From NCBI GenBank assembly GCA_964412845.1, contig CAYPQM010000259.1, positions 1-6,107 of the forward strand: DNA of 6,107 nucleotides, in the 5' to 3' direction. Under the pieces are notes generated by a model that worked only from the letters and a program-made list of their open reading frames with translations, was not told the origin of the DNA and did no database searches. The position numbers and the translations under genes were made by a program. Numbering within the stretch: the stretch's first letter is position 1; the number at the start of each line of letters is the position of its first letter. Origin of the DNA: JAWWPY01 sp964412845. GTDB lineage: Bacteria; Actinomycetota; Actinomycetes; Streptosporangiales; Streptosporangiaceae. This document shows positions 1-5,999 of the stretch, one piece after another.

Positions 1-54
1 GGCAAGTTCGGCATCACCGCCAACTATCTGGAACCGGGCGCGATCCGCACGGGC
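1..54 (+). other. Possible short-chain dehydrogenase (SDR) fragment at window edge
   Basis: Frame 1 of the plus strand opens with GKFGITANYLEPGAIRTG. This closely resembles the conserved N-x-x-x-P-G-x-x-x-T segment found after the catalytic Tyr-x-x-x-Lys in classical SDR enzymes, usually about 60-75 residues from their C-terminus. The frame stays open until a TGA near 280, but after residue 18 the translation no longer looks like an SDR: there is no closing glycine-rich 'VDGG' segment, and it becomes low-complexity Ala/Ser/Pro. If real, this is a gene entering from the left whose end is replaced, frameshifted or decayed, convergent with the operon. A minus-strand open frame at 24-146 shares the same wobble positions, so GC bias cannot decide between the two. 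The resemblance is judged by eye from a very short stretch. Confidence 0.25.
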
Positions 55-146
55 TGCCCGGCGGCGACGTCACGGATCATCGCGGGATCGAGGTCGTCGG
101 CGGCGGTGATCATGCGTGCCGCGGCCGCCGGCTGGTGCGCCGTCAT
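24..146 (-). CDS. Small 40-residue open frame downstream of the enzyme gene, not recognised
   Basis: An ATG at 146-144 opens a 40-codon frame ending in TAG at 26-24. The product starts MTAHQPAAAARMITAADDLD and ends VRIAPGSR; a second in-frame ATG is codon 12. Codons are strongly G/C-ended until the last few. There is no convincing Shine-Dalgarno: AGGGG lies only 2 bases before the ATG. The start overlaps the stop of a 7-codon mini-frame (ATGA), so translation could be coupled. It begins 80 bases after the ornithine cyclodeaminase-family stop and has the same orientation, so it could be the last piece of the operon. The segment around DLDPAMIRDVAAGQPV faintly recalls the start of histidine/aromatic ammonia-lyases, which would make this an N-terminal fragment closed by an early stop, but the match is too weak to name. 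It may equally be non-coding. Confidence 0.3.
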   Translation of the reverse strand: MTAHQPAAAARMITAADDLDPAMIRDVAAGQPVRIAPGSR

Positions 147-187
147 CGCCCCTGTCGCCCCGTCATCGCCTGCGCCGTCCCGTCATC
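141..187. repeat. 20-bp tandem repeat, about 2.4 copies
   Basis: On the plus strand CGTCATC recurs at 141, 161 and 181, exactly 20 bases apart, with partial similarity in the rest of each unit. On the minus strand each unit carries GATGACGG, so each contains an ATG whose last bases are also the TGA of the frame begun one unit earlier. The result is MTGRRRR-stop (186-163), then MTGRQGR-stop (166-143), then the ATG of the open frame at 146. Each mini-frame is 24 bases and overlaps the next by 4. The repeat lies between the enzyme gene and the small open frame. Whether any of these starts is used is unknown; no good Shine-Dalgarno precedes them. Confidence 0.6.
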
Positions 188-226
188 TCAGTGCTGCCTG
201 CCTCAGTAGTGCCCAGGTCCGTTATG

Positions 227-1246
227 TCAGTGGTAGCGGAGCATCGTGCCGGCCTGCGCCGCCTCGGCACGGCGCAGGATGAGCGAGCCAACGGCGATGT
301 CCAGGATGGACAGCCCACGGTGCCAGAGCAAGATCCGCTCGTCGGGTCGTTCCCGTCCCGGCCGCTGCCCCGCCACGATCTGGCCGAGTTCGGCGTGCAG
401 GGTCTGCGCCGACAGCCGCCCGCTGTCCACGTGCGGCCGCAGCGCGCCGAACCGCCCGGCCTGGGCCTCCCGCCAGTCGTCCACGACGACCTTGTCCATC
501 ACATCGAGCAGGTCCAGTTCAACGGCGCTGATCGTGCCGTAGGGCACGACGAACGCCCCGGGCCGGACCGCGCTGGTCCGCAGCAAGACCTCGGGCTCCG
601 TCAGCCGTGCCGCCTCGACCAGGATGTCGGCGCCGTCGAAGGCCTCGTCCGCCGAGGCGGTGACCCGGACCGGCGTGGCGGTGAGTTCGGCCAGCTGGCG
701 GCCGAACGCCTCCCTGGACTCCGGGCGCCGGCTCGTCACCCGGATCTCCGCCAGCTCGAACATCTCATCCAGCAGGACCACGTTCCACAGCGCCGTGCCC
801 CGGGCGCCCACGTGGCCGAGCACCCGCGAGTCCGGCCGGGCCAGGTACCTGGCGCCCACCGCGGTCATCGCCCCGGTGCGGCAAGCTGTGATCAAGGTCG
901 CGTCCATGATCGACAGCGGCACCCCGGTCGCCGGGTCGTACAGCGTGAGCAGCCCGAGTTCACTGGGCAGGCCGCGGGCGTAGTTGGCGACGAAGTCGCC
1001 GACGACCTTGACCCCGCTGACGTTCAGCGTGGACAGGTGTCCGCGCAGCACGTTGAAATGCCCGGCCCCGTCGTTGTCCGGGACCAGGTGCACCCGCGGC
1101 TCGACCACGGCCCAGCCTTCACCAAGCGCCCGCACCGCGCCTTCGGTGGCGTCGATGATCTCGGCGTTGGTGAGGCCGAGCCGGTCGATGTCCGGGCCGG
1201 ACAGGAACCGGATCCACAGCTCGGGGAGGTCCCCGCGGGATGTCAC
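227..1246 (-). CDS. Ornithine cyclodeaminase/mu-crystallin family protein, divergent active site
   Basis: This 339-residue cytoplasmic protein is of normal length for the family, whose members include ornithine cyclodeaminase, alanine dehydrogenase, SbnB and ketimine reductases. Visible family features are EPRVH (Arg51), SGVKVVGDFVAN (Lys80, Asn88), the ATLITACRTGA segment (Arg123) that leads into the dinucleotide fold, a glycine loop LGHVGARGTA at 143-152, and a C-terminal GLSILD at 311-316. Two things are odd. The usual G-x-G-x-Q-A glycine loop is altered. The loop that carries the catalytic Asp in Pseudomonas ornithine cyclodeaminase (GGDCPGKTEL) reads YGTISAVEL here, placing Thr238 at the Asp. 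Ornithine deamination is therefore unlikely; an NAD(P)H-dependent dehydrogenase or imine reductase is a reasonable guess. The start is GTG with a weak AGGG only 3 bases upstream. It begins 28 bases after the binding-protein stop, so it is probably co-transcribed with the importer and acts on the imported compound. The family assignment is firm, the reaction is not. Confidence 0.9.
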   Translation of the reverse strand: MTSRGDLPELWIRFLSGPDIDRLGLTNAEIIDATEGAVRALGEGWAVVEPRVHLVPDNDGAGHFNVLRGHLSTLNVSGVKVVGDFVANYARGLPSELGLLTLYDPATGVPLSIMDATLITACRTGAMTAVGARYLARPDSRVLGHVGARGTALWNVVLLDEMFELAEIRVTSRRPESREAFGRQLAELTATPVRVTASADEAFDGADILVEAARLTEPEVLLRTSAVRPGAFVVPYGTISAVELDLLDVMDKVVVDDWREAQAGRFGALRPHVDSGRLSAQTLHAELGQIVAGQRPGRERPDERILLWHRGLSILDIAVGSLILRRAEAAQAGTMLRYH

Positions 1247-1274
1247 CAGCCCTGGCCGCCCGGCGGCAGTCGGC

Positions 1275-2969
1275 TCAGCTCTTCGTCGCCTTGTCCAGGA
1301 ACAGATGGCCGATCGCCGTCGGGTAGACGCCGCTGACGCTCTTCGACCAGGCCGACAGGTAGTTGTAGAAGTACCCGTAGATGATCGGCGTCTCGTTCAG
1401 CAGCAGGGTCTCGATCTGCCCGGCGATCTGCTTCTGCGTGCCGACGTCCACGGTGCCGATGTACTTCTGGGCCAGCTTGTCGTACTGCGAGTTGGCGAAG
1501 TGGGCCGCGTTCCACGGGCCGGTGCCGGTCTTGGCGTTGATCGTCTGGAGCGGCGCGGTGAGGAACACGTTCGGCACGCTGCGGTGCCCGTAGTCGACCA
1601 GGCTCATGGTGGCGTCCAGCCAGTCGGAGTTCCCGAATGTGGCCTTGCCGTAGTACGCGGACGAGTTCTCCATCTTCACGTTGATGGTGATCCCGGCGGC
1701 CTTCGCGGACTGCGCCACGATCTGCGCGTACTCACTGATCTCCTGAACGTCGTTGCCGATCAGCTGGGTCGAGAACCCCGACGGGTGCCCGGCGGCCGAC
1801 AGCAGTGATTTGGCCTTGGCGACGTTCTGCGCGCGCTGCGCGACGCTGGTGTCGGTCGACGGGAAGACCGGCGCGAAGGGACTGTCGTTGCCGGGGTCGG
1901 CGAAGCCCTTGAACAGCGCCTTGATGATGCCCGGCCGGTTGAGGGTGAGGGCGACCGCCTGGCGCACCCGTGGGTCGGTGAACGGTGCCTGGTCGCAGCG
2001 CATCGACAGCTCGCGGTGCGCGCTCGACTTCAGCTTGCTGACGTTGTACGCGCCGGACAGCAGCTGCTCGCCGCCGGTCACCGAGAACTGGCCGACCACG
2101 TCCACCGTCCCGCCCGTGAGCGCGAGGATCTGCGGCGTCTGGGTGTCATAGAAGGTGAACTGGGTCTCGGCGGGCAGCGCCTTGGTGCCCCAGTAGCTCT
2201 CATTGCGGGTGAACGAGGCGCCGACCTTCGCCGTGTAGCTCTTCAGCACGAACGGCCCGGTGCCGACGAACGTGGACTGCCAGTTCGCCGGGTCGTAGTT
2301 GTTCGGCAGGATGATCATGTTGTAGTTGTCCGACGAGGTCAGGTACGGGAAGTTCCCGTTGGGGGCCTCTAGGTGGAAGGCCACGGTGGACGCGTCGACC
2401 TTCTTGACGCCGGCCGGGACGAGCACCCCGCCGAAGGCAGACAGCGCGCTTGACCCGTTCTTCGGGTTCGTGTGCAGCTTGTAGGTGTACACGACGTCGT
2501 CCGCCGTGAGCGGGCTGCCGTTATGGAACTTGACGCCCTGGCGGATCTTGAAGGTCCACACGTCAGCGGTCGCGTTGGCTTTCCAGCTCTCGGCCAGCAC
2601 CGGCTGCAGCGTCAGGTGCTGGTCGGACAGGCACAGGTACTCGCCGGTCTGGGCGAGCATGTCCAGTCCACCCTGATCGGCCACGGTCACCGGGTTGATC
2701 GCCGCCGACGGCACGATGATCGCGGCCTTGATGGTCGCACCGGCCTTGCCCACGGGCGTGCCGCTCGAGGACGACGACGACGGGCTGCCGGAACTGCCGC
2801 AGGCGGCCAGGACGCCGCCCAGGACCGGGACCGAAATCCCGACGACCGCGCCTCGGCGCAGGAAGTCTCGCCGGGAGATTCGGCCCGCGACGAATTCGTC
2901 GATGACGTGGTTCCCGATATCTCCTTGGCTCTCGCGCAGTCGGCTGAGCCGCTTTCGATCGACGTTCAC
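1275..2969 (-). CDS. ABC transporter solute-binding lipoprotein, family 5 (DppA/OppA type)
   Basis: This 564-residue extracytoplasmic receptor delivers substrate to the permeases encoded just upstream. A 30-residue N-region precedes the twin-arginine motif SRRDFLRR (Arg33-Arg34), a hydrophobic stretch, and the lipobox L54-A-A-C57. Export by Tat followed by lipid attachment at Cys57 is therefore predicted. A Ser-rich linker (59-70) follows. Family 5 marks include WTFKIRQGVKFHNGSPLTADDVV (138-160, the classic 'W-x-F-x-L-R-x-G-V-x-F-H-x-G' block), GTGPFVLKSY (236-245) and PFTDPRVRQAVALTLNR (329-345). The start is GTG at 2969, chosen because AGGAGG stands 7 bases upstream. The gene follows the ATPase gene by 88 bases, unlike many dpp/opp operons where the binding protein comes first, so it may have its own promoter. 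Substrates of this family include peptides, opines, nickel chelates and sugars; the sequence does not say which applies here. Confidence 0.96.
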   Translation of the reverse strand: MNVDRKRLSRLRESQGDIGNHVIDEFVAGRISRRDFLRRGAVVGISVPVLGGVLAACGSSGSPSSSSSSGTPVGKAGATIKAAIIVPSAAINPVTVADQGGLDMLAQTGEYLCLSDQHLTLQPVLAESWKANATADVWTFKIRQGVKFHNGSPLTADDVVYTYKLHTNPKNGSSALSAFGGVLVPAGVKKVDASTVAFHLEAPNGNFPYLTSSDNYNMIILPNNYDPANWQSTFVGTGPFVLKSYTAKVGASFTRNESYWGTKALPAETQFTFYDTQTPQILALTGGTVDVVGQFSVTGGEQLLSGAYNVSKLKSSAHRELSMRCDQAPFTDPRVRQAVALTLNRPGIIKALFKGFADPGNDSPFAPVFPSTDTSVAQRAQNVAKAKSLLSAAGHPSGFSTQLIGNDVQEISEYAQIVAQSAKAAGITINVKMENSSAYYGKATFGNSDWLDATMSLVDYGHRSVPNVFLTAPLQTINAKTGTGPWNAAHFANSQYDKLAQKYIGTVDVGTQKQIAGQIETLLLNETPIIYGYFYNYLSAWSKSVSGVYPTAIGHLFLDKATKS

Positions 2970-2976
2970 TTGGTGT

Positions 2977-2982
2977 CCTCCT
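2977..2982 (-). promoter_or_regulatory. Strong Shine-Dalgarno for the binding-protein gene
   Basis: On the minus strand the sequence reads AGGAGG-ACACCAA-GTG. It is a perfect six-base match to the anti-Shine-Dalgarno with a 7-base spacer, and it fixes the GTG at 2969 as the start. It is clearly the best ribosome-binding site in the window. That fits a receptor made in excess over the membrane subunits, whose starts rely on stop-start overlap. Confidence 0.85.
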
Positions 2983-3027
2983 CAGAACCTCGGTGATGCC
3001 GCATACGCGGTCGCGAGGGCCAATTCG

Positions 3028-3053
3028 AAAAAAACTAATGCCCCCTAACGGGC
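3028..3053 (-). terminator. Weak terminator- or attenuator-like hairpin with T-run
   Basis: Just after the ATPase stop, the minus strand reads GCCC-GTTAGG-GGGC (3053-3040), a 4-bp GC stem with a 6-base loop. Five bases later comes a run of seven T (3034-3028). A mismatch followed by two A-U pairs could lengthen the stem slightly. The T-run is striking in so GC-rich a sequence, but the stem is short for an efficient terminator. Partial termination between the ATPase and the binding-protein gene, or a 3'-end-stabilising hairpin, is possible. Confidence 0.3.
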
Positions 3054-3061
3054 TTTGTCAC
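3032..3061 (-). promoter_or_regulatory. Candidate internal promoter ahead of the binding-protein gene
   Basis: On the minus strand GTGACA (3061-3056) matches the sigma70-type -35 box TTGACA at five of six positions. Eighteen bases downstream lies TAGTTT (3037-3032), which keeps the first T-A and last T of a -10 box. This would start transcription near 3025, leaving a leader of about 55 bases before the GTG. It occupies the same AT-rich pocket as the hairpin and T-run, and the two explanations compete. The -10 match is poor, so this is only a candidate. Confidence 0.2.
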
Positions 3062-5118
3062 GGCGCCTGTCCGGTGCTTTGCAGTGTTTGCAGTTCATCG
3101 ATGGGTATGTGGCAGCTCATCAGGTGGCCAGGGGCGACCTCGGCCAGCGGAGGCTCGGTTGTCTCGCACACGCCACTGGCCAGCTTGCGCGGGCAGCGCG
3201 TGTGGAAGACACAGCCGCTGGGCGGATTGGCCGCGGACGGGATCTCCCCCTCCAGCCGGATCCGGCTCGAGTGCAGCCCGTCGAGACTCGGCACGGCGGA
3301 GAGCAGCGCTTCGGTGTACGGGTGGTGCGGGCCGGCGAAGACCGTCTCGGCCGGGCCGACCTCCATCACCCGGCCGAGGTAGAGCACGGCGATCCGGTCG
3401 GACAGGTACCGCACGACGCCCAGGTCGTGTGAGATGAACAGGTAGGTCACCTGCTCCTTGGCCTGCAGGTCGGCCAGCAGGTTGAGGATCGCCGCCTGCA
3501 CCGACACGTCGAGCGCCGAGGTGGGCTCGTCGCAGACCACCAGGCGCGGGCCGGAGCCGAACGCGCGGGCGATCGCCACCCGCTGCTTGAGCCCGCCGGA
3601 CAACTGGCTCGGGCGCAGGCTCAGGTGACGTTCCTCCATCCGGACCGACTGGATCAGGTCGGCCACCCGCTCCCTGAGCCGTTCGCCGGACAGGCCGGCC
3701 AGGGTGGCGAGGGGACGGCTGATCAGGCGGCGCACCGTGTGCCGCCGGTTGAGCGCCGAGTCGGGATTCTGGAACACGATCTGCAGCGATTTGAGCTGAT
3801 CGTGCGTCCGGCGCCGGACATCGGCCGAGAGCGGCTGATCGTCGAGTTCGACGCGGGCGCCCTCATCCGGCGGGATGAGGCCGAGGAGGACCCGTGCGAG
3901 CGTCGTCTTCCCGCTGCCGGACTCGCCGACGAGCCCGAGCGTTTCCCCGCGCATCAGGTCAAGGTTCACTCCGACCAGCGCGTGCACCGCGGCGCCGCCG
4001 GAGGCGAACGTCTTCGACAGGCTCACCAGCCGGGCGATCGGCTCGGCCGCGGCTGGGGTGGACGGCAGCGACAGGTCGGCCGGCGTGCTCCTGGGCAGAT
4101 CCAGCGCGACCTCGTGCCGGAAGCAGCGCGAGGTATGTGCCTCGTTGATCTGGAAGGACGGCGGCGACGATTCCCGGCAGCGGTCCTCCACGATCGAGCA
4201 GCGCGGGGCGAACACGCATCCGGTGAGGGAGCGGCCGGGCGGCGGCTGGAAGCCGGGGATGGTGTCCAGCCGCCCGTGATCTTTCCGCTGGCCACGGCGC
4301 GGTATGCAGCGCAGCAGCCCGACCGTGTAGGGGTGGCGTGGCTGGTCGAACACCTCGCGGGCCGGGCCCTGCTCGACGAGTTCCCCGGCGTACAGGACAC
4401 CGACCCGGTCGCACATCTTGGCGATCACGGCCAGGTTGTGGCTGATGAACAGCACTGAGGTGTCAAATTCCGCCCGCAACGCCGACACGAGATCCAGCAC
4501 TTCCGCCTCGACGGTCGCGTCCAGCGCCGTGGTGGGCTCGTCGAGGATTAGCAGCGCGGGCTGCGCGGCCAGGGCCATGGCGATGACGGCACGCTGCGCC
4601 ATGCCGCCCGACAGCTGGTGCGGGTAGCGGTCCATCACCTGGGCCGGATCGGAGATCTGGACCTTACGCAGGATGGCCTCGGCGCGGTCCAGTGACTCGT
4701 GCCGGCCGCTGCCCGCGATCTCGTACACCTCAGCGACCTGGCGGCCGACCCTGATGGAGGGATTCAGCGCGCGGCCGGGTTCCTGGTACACCATCGAGAC
4801 GGTGCGGGCCCGCAACCCGCGCAGCGCGGCCGGGCCCATCGACAGCGGATCCTGCCCGTTGATGGTGATCGACCCGGCGCTCACCCGGCCGTTGCGGGGC
4901 AGGTACCTGGTGAGTGCCAGCGCCACCGTCGACTTGCCCGACCCGGACTCGCCGACCAGCCCGTAGGACTCGCGGTTCCCGACGCGGAAGGAGATGTCCC
5001 GCAGCGCCAGCCGGTCCCGGCCGCGGACCTGGTACGTGACGTCCATGTGCTCGACCTCGACCGTCGGCCCTGCTCCGTCCCGCGCGGGCGGCGCGGTCGA
5101 GGTATCGGTGCTGGTCAC
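3058..5118 (-). CDS. Fused double ATPase of a dipeptide/oligopeptide-type ABC importer (DppD-DppF fusion)
   Basis: This 686-residue protein carries both nucleotide-binding domains that power import, normally two separate subunits. Domain 1 has Walker A GESGSGKST (56-64), Q-loop YQEP (111-114), signature LSGGMAQR (169-176), Walker B LLILDEP (189-195) and switch His227. Domain 2 has GESGSGKTT (398-406), Q-loop FQNP (449-452), signature LSGGLKQR (506-513), Walker B LVVCDEP (526-532) and switch His564. All catalytic residues are present in both. Each domain ends in the oligopeptide-transporter C-terminal extension with four cysteines: C301, C307, C314, C332 and C636, C642, C651, C669. Related C-terminal cysteines bind an iron-sulfur cluster in mycobacterial OppD, as I recall. 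The start is GTG at 5118, whose GTGA overlaps the permease stop, indicating coupled translation. Fused D-F ATPases are common in actinobacteria, so the fusion is not a defect. Confidence 0.96.
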   Translation of the reverse strand: MTSTDTSTAPPARDGAGPTVEVEHMDVTYQVRGRDRLALRDISFRVGNRESYGLVGESGSGKSTVALALTRYLPRNGRVSAGSITINGQDPLSMGPAALRGLRARTVSMVYQEPGRALNPSIRVGRQVAEVYEIAGSGRHESLDRAEAILRKVQISDPAQVMDRYPHQLSGGMAQRAVIAMALAAQPALLILDEPTTALDATVEAEVLDLVSALRAEFDTSVLFISHNLAVIAKMCDRVGVLYAGELVEQGPAREVFDQPRHPYTVGLLRCIPRRGQRKDHGRLDTIPGFQPPPGRSLTGCVFAPRCSIVEDRCRESSPPSFQINEAHTSRCFRHEVALDLPRSTPADLSLPSTPAAAEPIARLVSLSKTFASGGAAVHALVGVNLDLMRGETLGLVGESGSGKTTLARVLLGLIPPDEGARVELDDQPLSADVRRRTHDQLKSLQIVFQNPDSALNRRHTVRRLISRPLATLAGLSGERLRERVADLIQSVRMEERHLSLRPSQLSGGLKQRVAIARAFGSGPRLVVCDEPTSALDVSVQAAILNLLADLQAKEQVTYLFISHDLGVVRYLSDRIAVLYLGRVMEVGPAETVFAGPHHPYTEALLSAVPSLDGLHSSRIRLEGEIPSAANPPSGCVFHTRCPRKLASGVCETTEPPLAEVAPGHLMSCHIPIDELQTLQSTGQAP

Positions 5119-5999
5119 GAGGCAAGCACCTGCTCAATCGAGTCCGTGAACAGGTTGATCGCGATCACCAGCGAGGCGATGGCCAGCGCGGGGAACAGCG
5201 TCATCCACCAGTACCCGGCGCCGAGCGTCACGTAGTTGTGGGCGATGTCCGCGCCCCAGTCAGGGGTCGGCGGCTGGACCCCGAAGCCGAGGAACGACAA
5301 GGTCGCCACGGTGAAGATGGCGTAGCCCAGCCGGACCGTGAACTCGACCAGGACCGTCGGCACGACGTTCGGCAGGATCTCGACGACCATGATGTGCGGC
5401 GACCGCTCACCAAGCAGCCGCGCCGAGGACAGGTAGTCGAGCTGGCTCTCGACGAGGACCGCGGAGCGGACCGTCCGGGCGATCAGCGGGGTGAAGACGA
5501 AGCCGACCACCATGGTGATGATCAGCGGCGAAGGGCCGAGGGCCACCACGAACAGAAATGCGACGATGACCAGTGGCAGGGCCAGCACGGCCTCGACGAG
5601 CCGGCCGACCAGGATGTCGGCCACGCCGCCCAGGTAGCCCATGATCAGGCCGAGCGCGGTGCCGAGCACCGTGCCGAGCCCGGTGGCCAGCAAGCTGATC
5701 AGCAGGATGTCCCGGACACCGACGATGACCCGGGAGAAGACGTCCCGGCCGAGCTGGTCGGTGCCGAACCAGTGTGCCCCCGACGGTGCGCTGTTCGTCG
5801 CGAGCAGCTGCTGGGCCAGCGGGTCATGTGGGGCGATGGCGCTGCCGAACGCGGCGCAGGTCACCCAGAACAGCAGAATCACCGCACCGGCCAGGAACGT
5901 CGGCCTGCGCAGCAGCAGCCGCCAGGACGTCAGCTCGCCCGAGCGCTCCGCATGCGCGACGACCACGCCGCCGGCTGGGGCCGCTACGACGTCGGTCAT
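5115..5999 (-). CDS. dppC: ABC transporter permease, DppC/OppC type
   Basis: This 294-residue inner-membrane subunit pairs with the DppB-type partner to form the translocation channel. A hydrophilic N-terminus (1-33) is followed by a first membrane helix (about 35-56). Next comes the periplasmic signature HWFGTDQLGRDVFSRV (76-91), typical of DppC/OppC, and then the core helices (about 97-120, 134-170, 212-236, 264-286). The cytoplasmic EAA loop that docks on the ATPase is at about 187-211 (LDYLSSARLLG onward). FLGFGVQPPTPDWGADI (237-252 region) is another family hallmark. The start is ATG at 5999, whose ATGA overlaps the stop of the upstream permease, and its own stop overlaps the ATPase start by 4 bases. 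Both overlaps support equal production of the membrane parts. The symbol is used at class level only, since the transported compound is unknown. Confidence 0.95.
   Translation of the reverse strand: MTDVVAAPAGGVVVAHAERSGELTSWRLLLRRPTFLAGAVILLFWVTCAAFGSAIAPHDPLAQQLLATNSAPSGAHWFGTDQLGRDVFSRVIVGVRDILLISLLATGLGTVLGTALGLIMGYLGGVADILVGRLVEAVLALPLVIVAFLFVVALGPSPLIITMVVGFVFTPLIARTVRSAVLVESQLDYLSSARLLGERSPHIMVVEILPNVVPTVLVEFTVRLGYAIFTVATLSFLGFGVQPPTPDWGADIAHNYVTLGAGYWWMTLFPALAIASLVIAINLFTDSIEQVLAS

Noticed and set aside
187..226. A terminator after the enzyme gene.
   Set aside because: Only short direct repeats (CACTACTGAG/CACTGAG) are present, with no stable hairpin and no T-run.
116..1336. A 406-codon open frame on the plus strand covering the whole enzyme gene.
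   Set aside because: It is antisense to a gene with clear family motifs. Its translation is Arg/Pro/Gln/Asp/Val-rich with no recognisable domain, as expected from the complement of GC-rich codons.
2770..2781. Four GAC triplets in a row, a possible microsatellite.
   Set aside because: They are the complement of Ser codons in the Ser-rich linker after the lipobox, a normal feature of actinobacterial lipoproteins.
2999..3010. Short inverted repeat CCGC-ATAC-GCGG as a possible operator.
   Set aside because: Arms of 4 bp with a 4-base loop are expected by chance in this composition, and no second copy is seen.
3625..4458. A 277-codon plus-strand open frame opposite the ATPase gene.
   Set aside because: It is antisense to both conserved ATPase domains, has skewed composition and no motifs.
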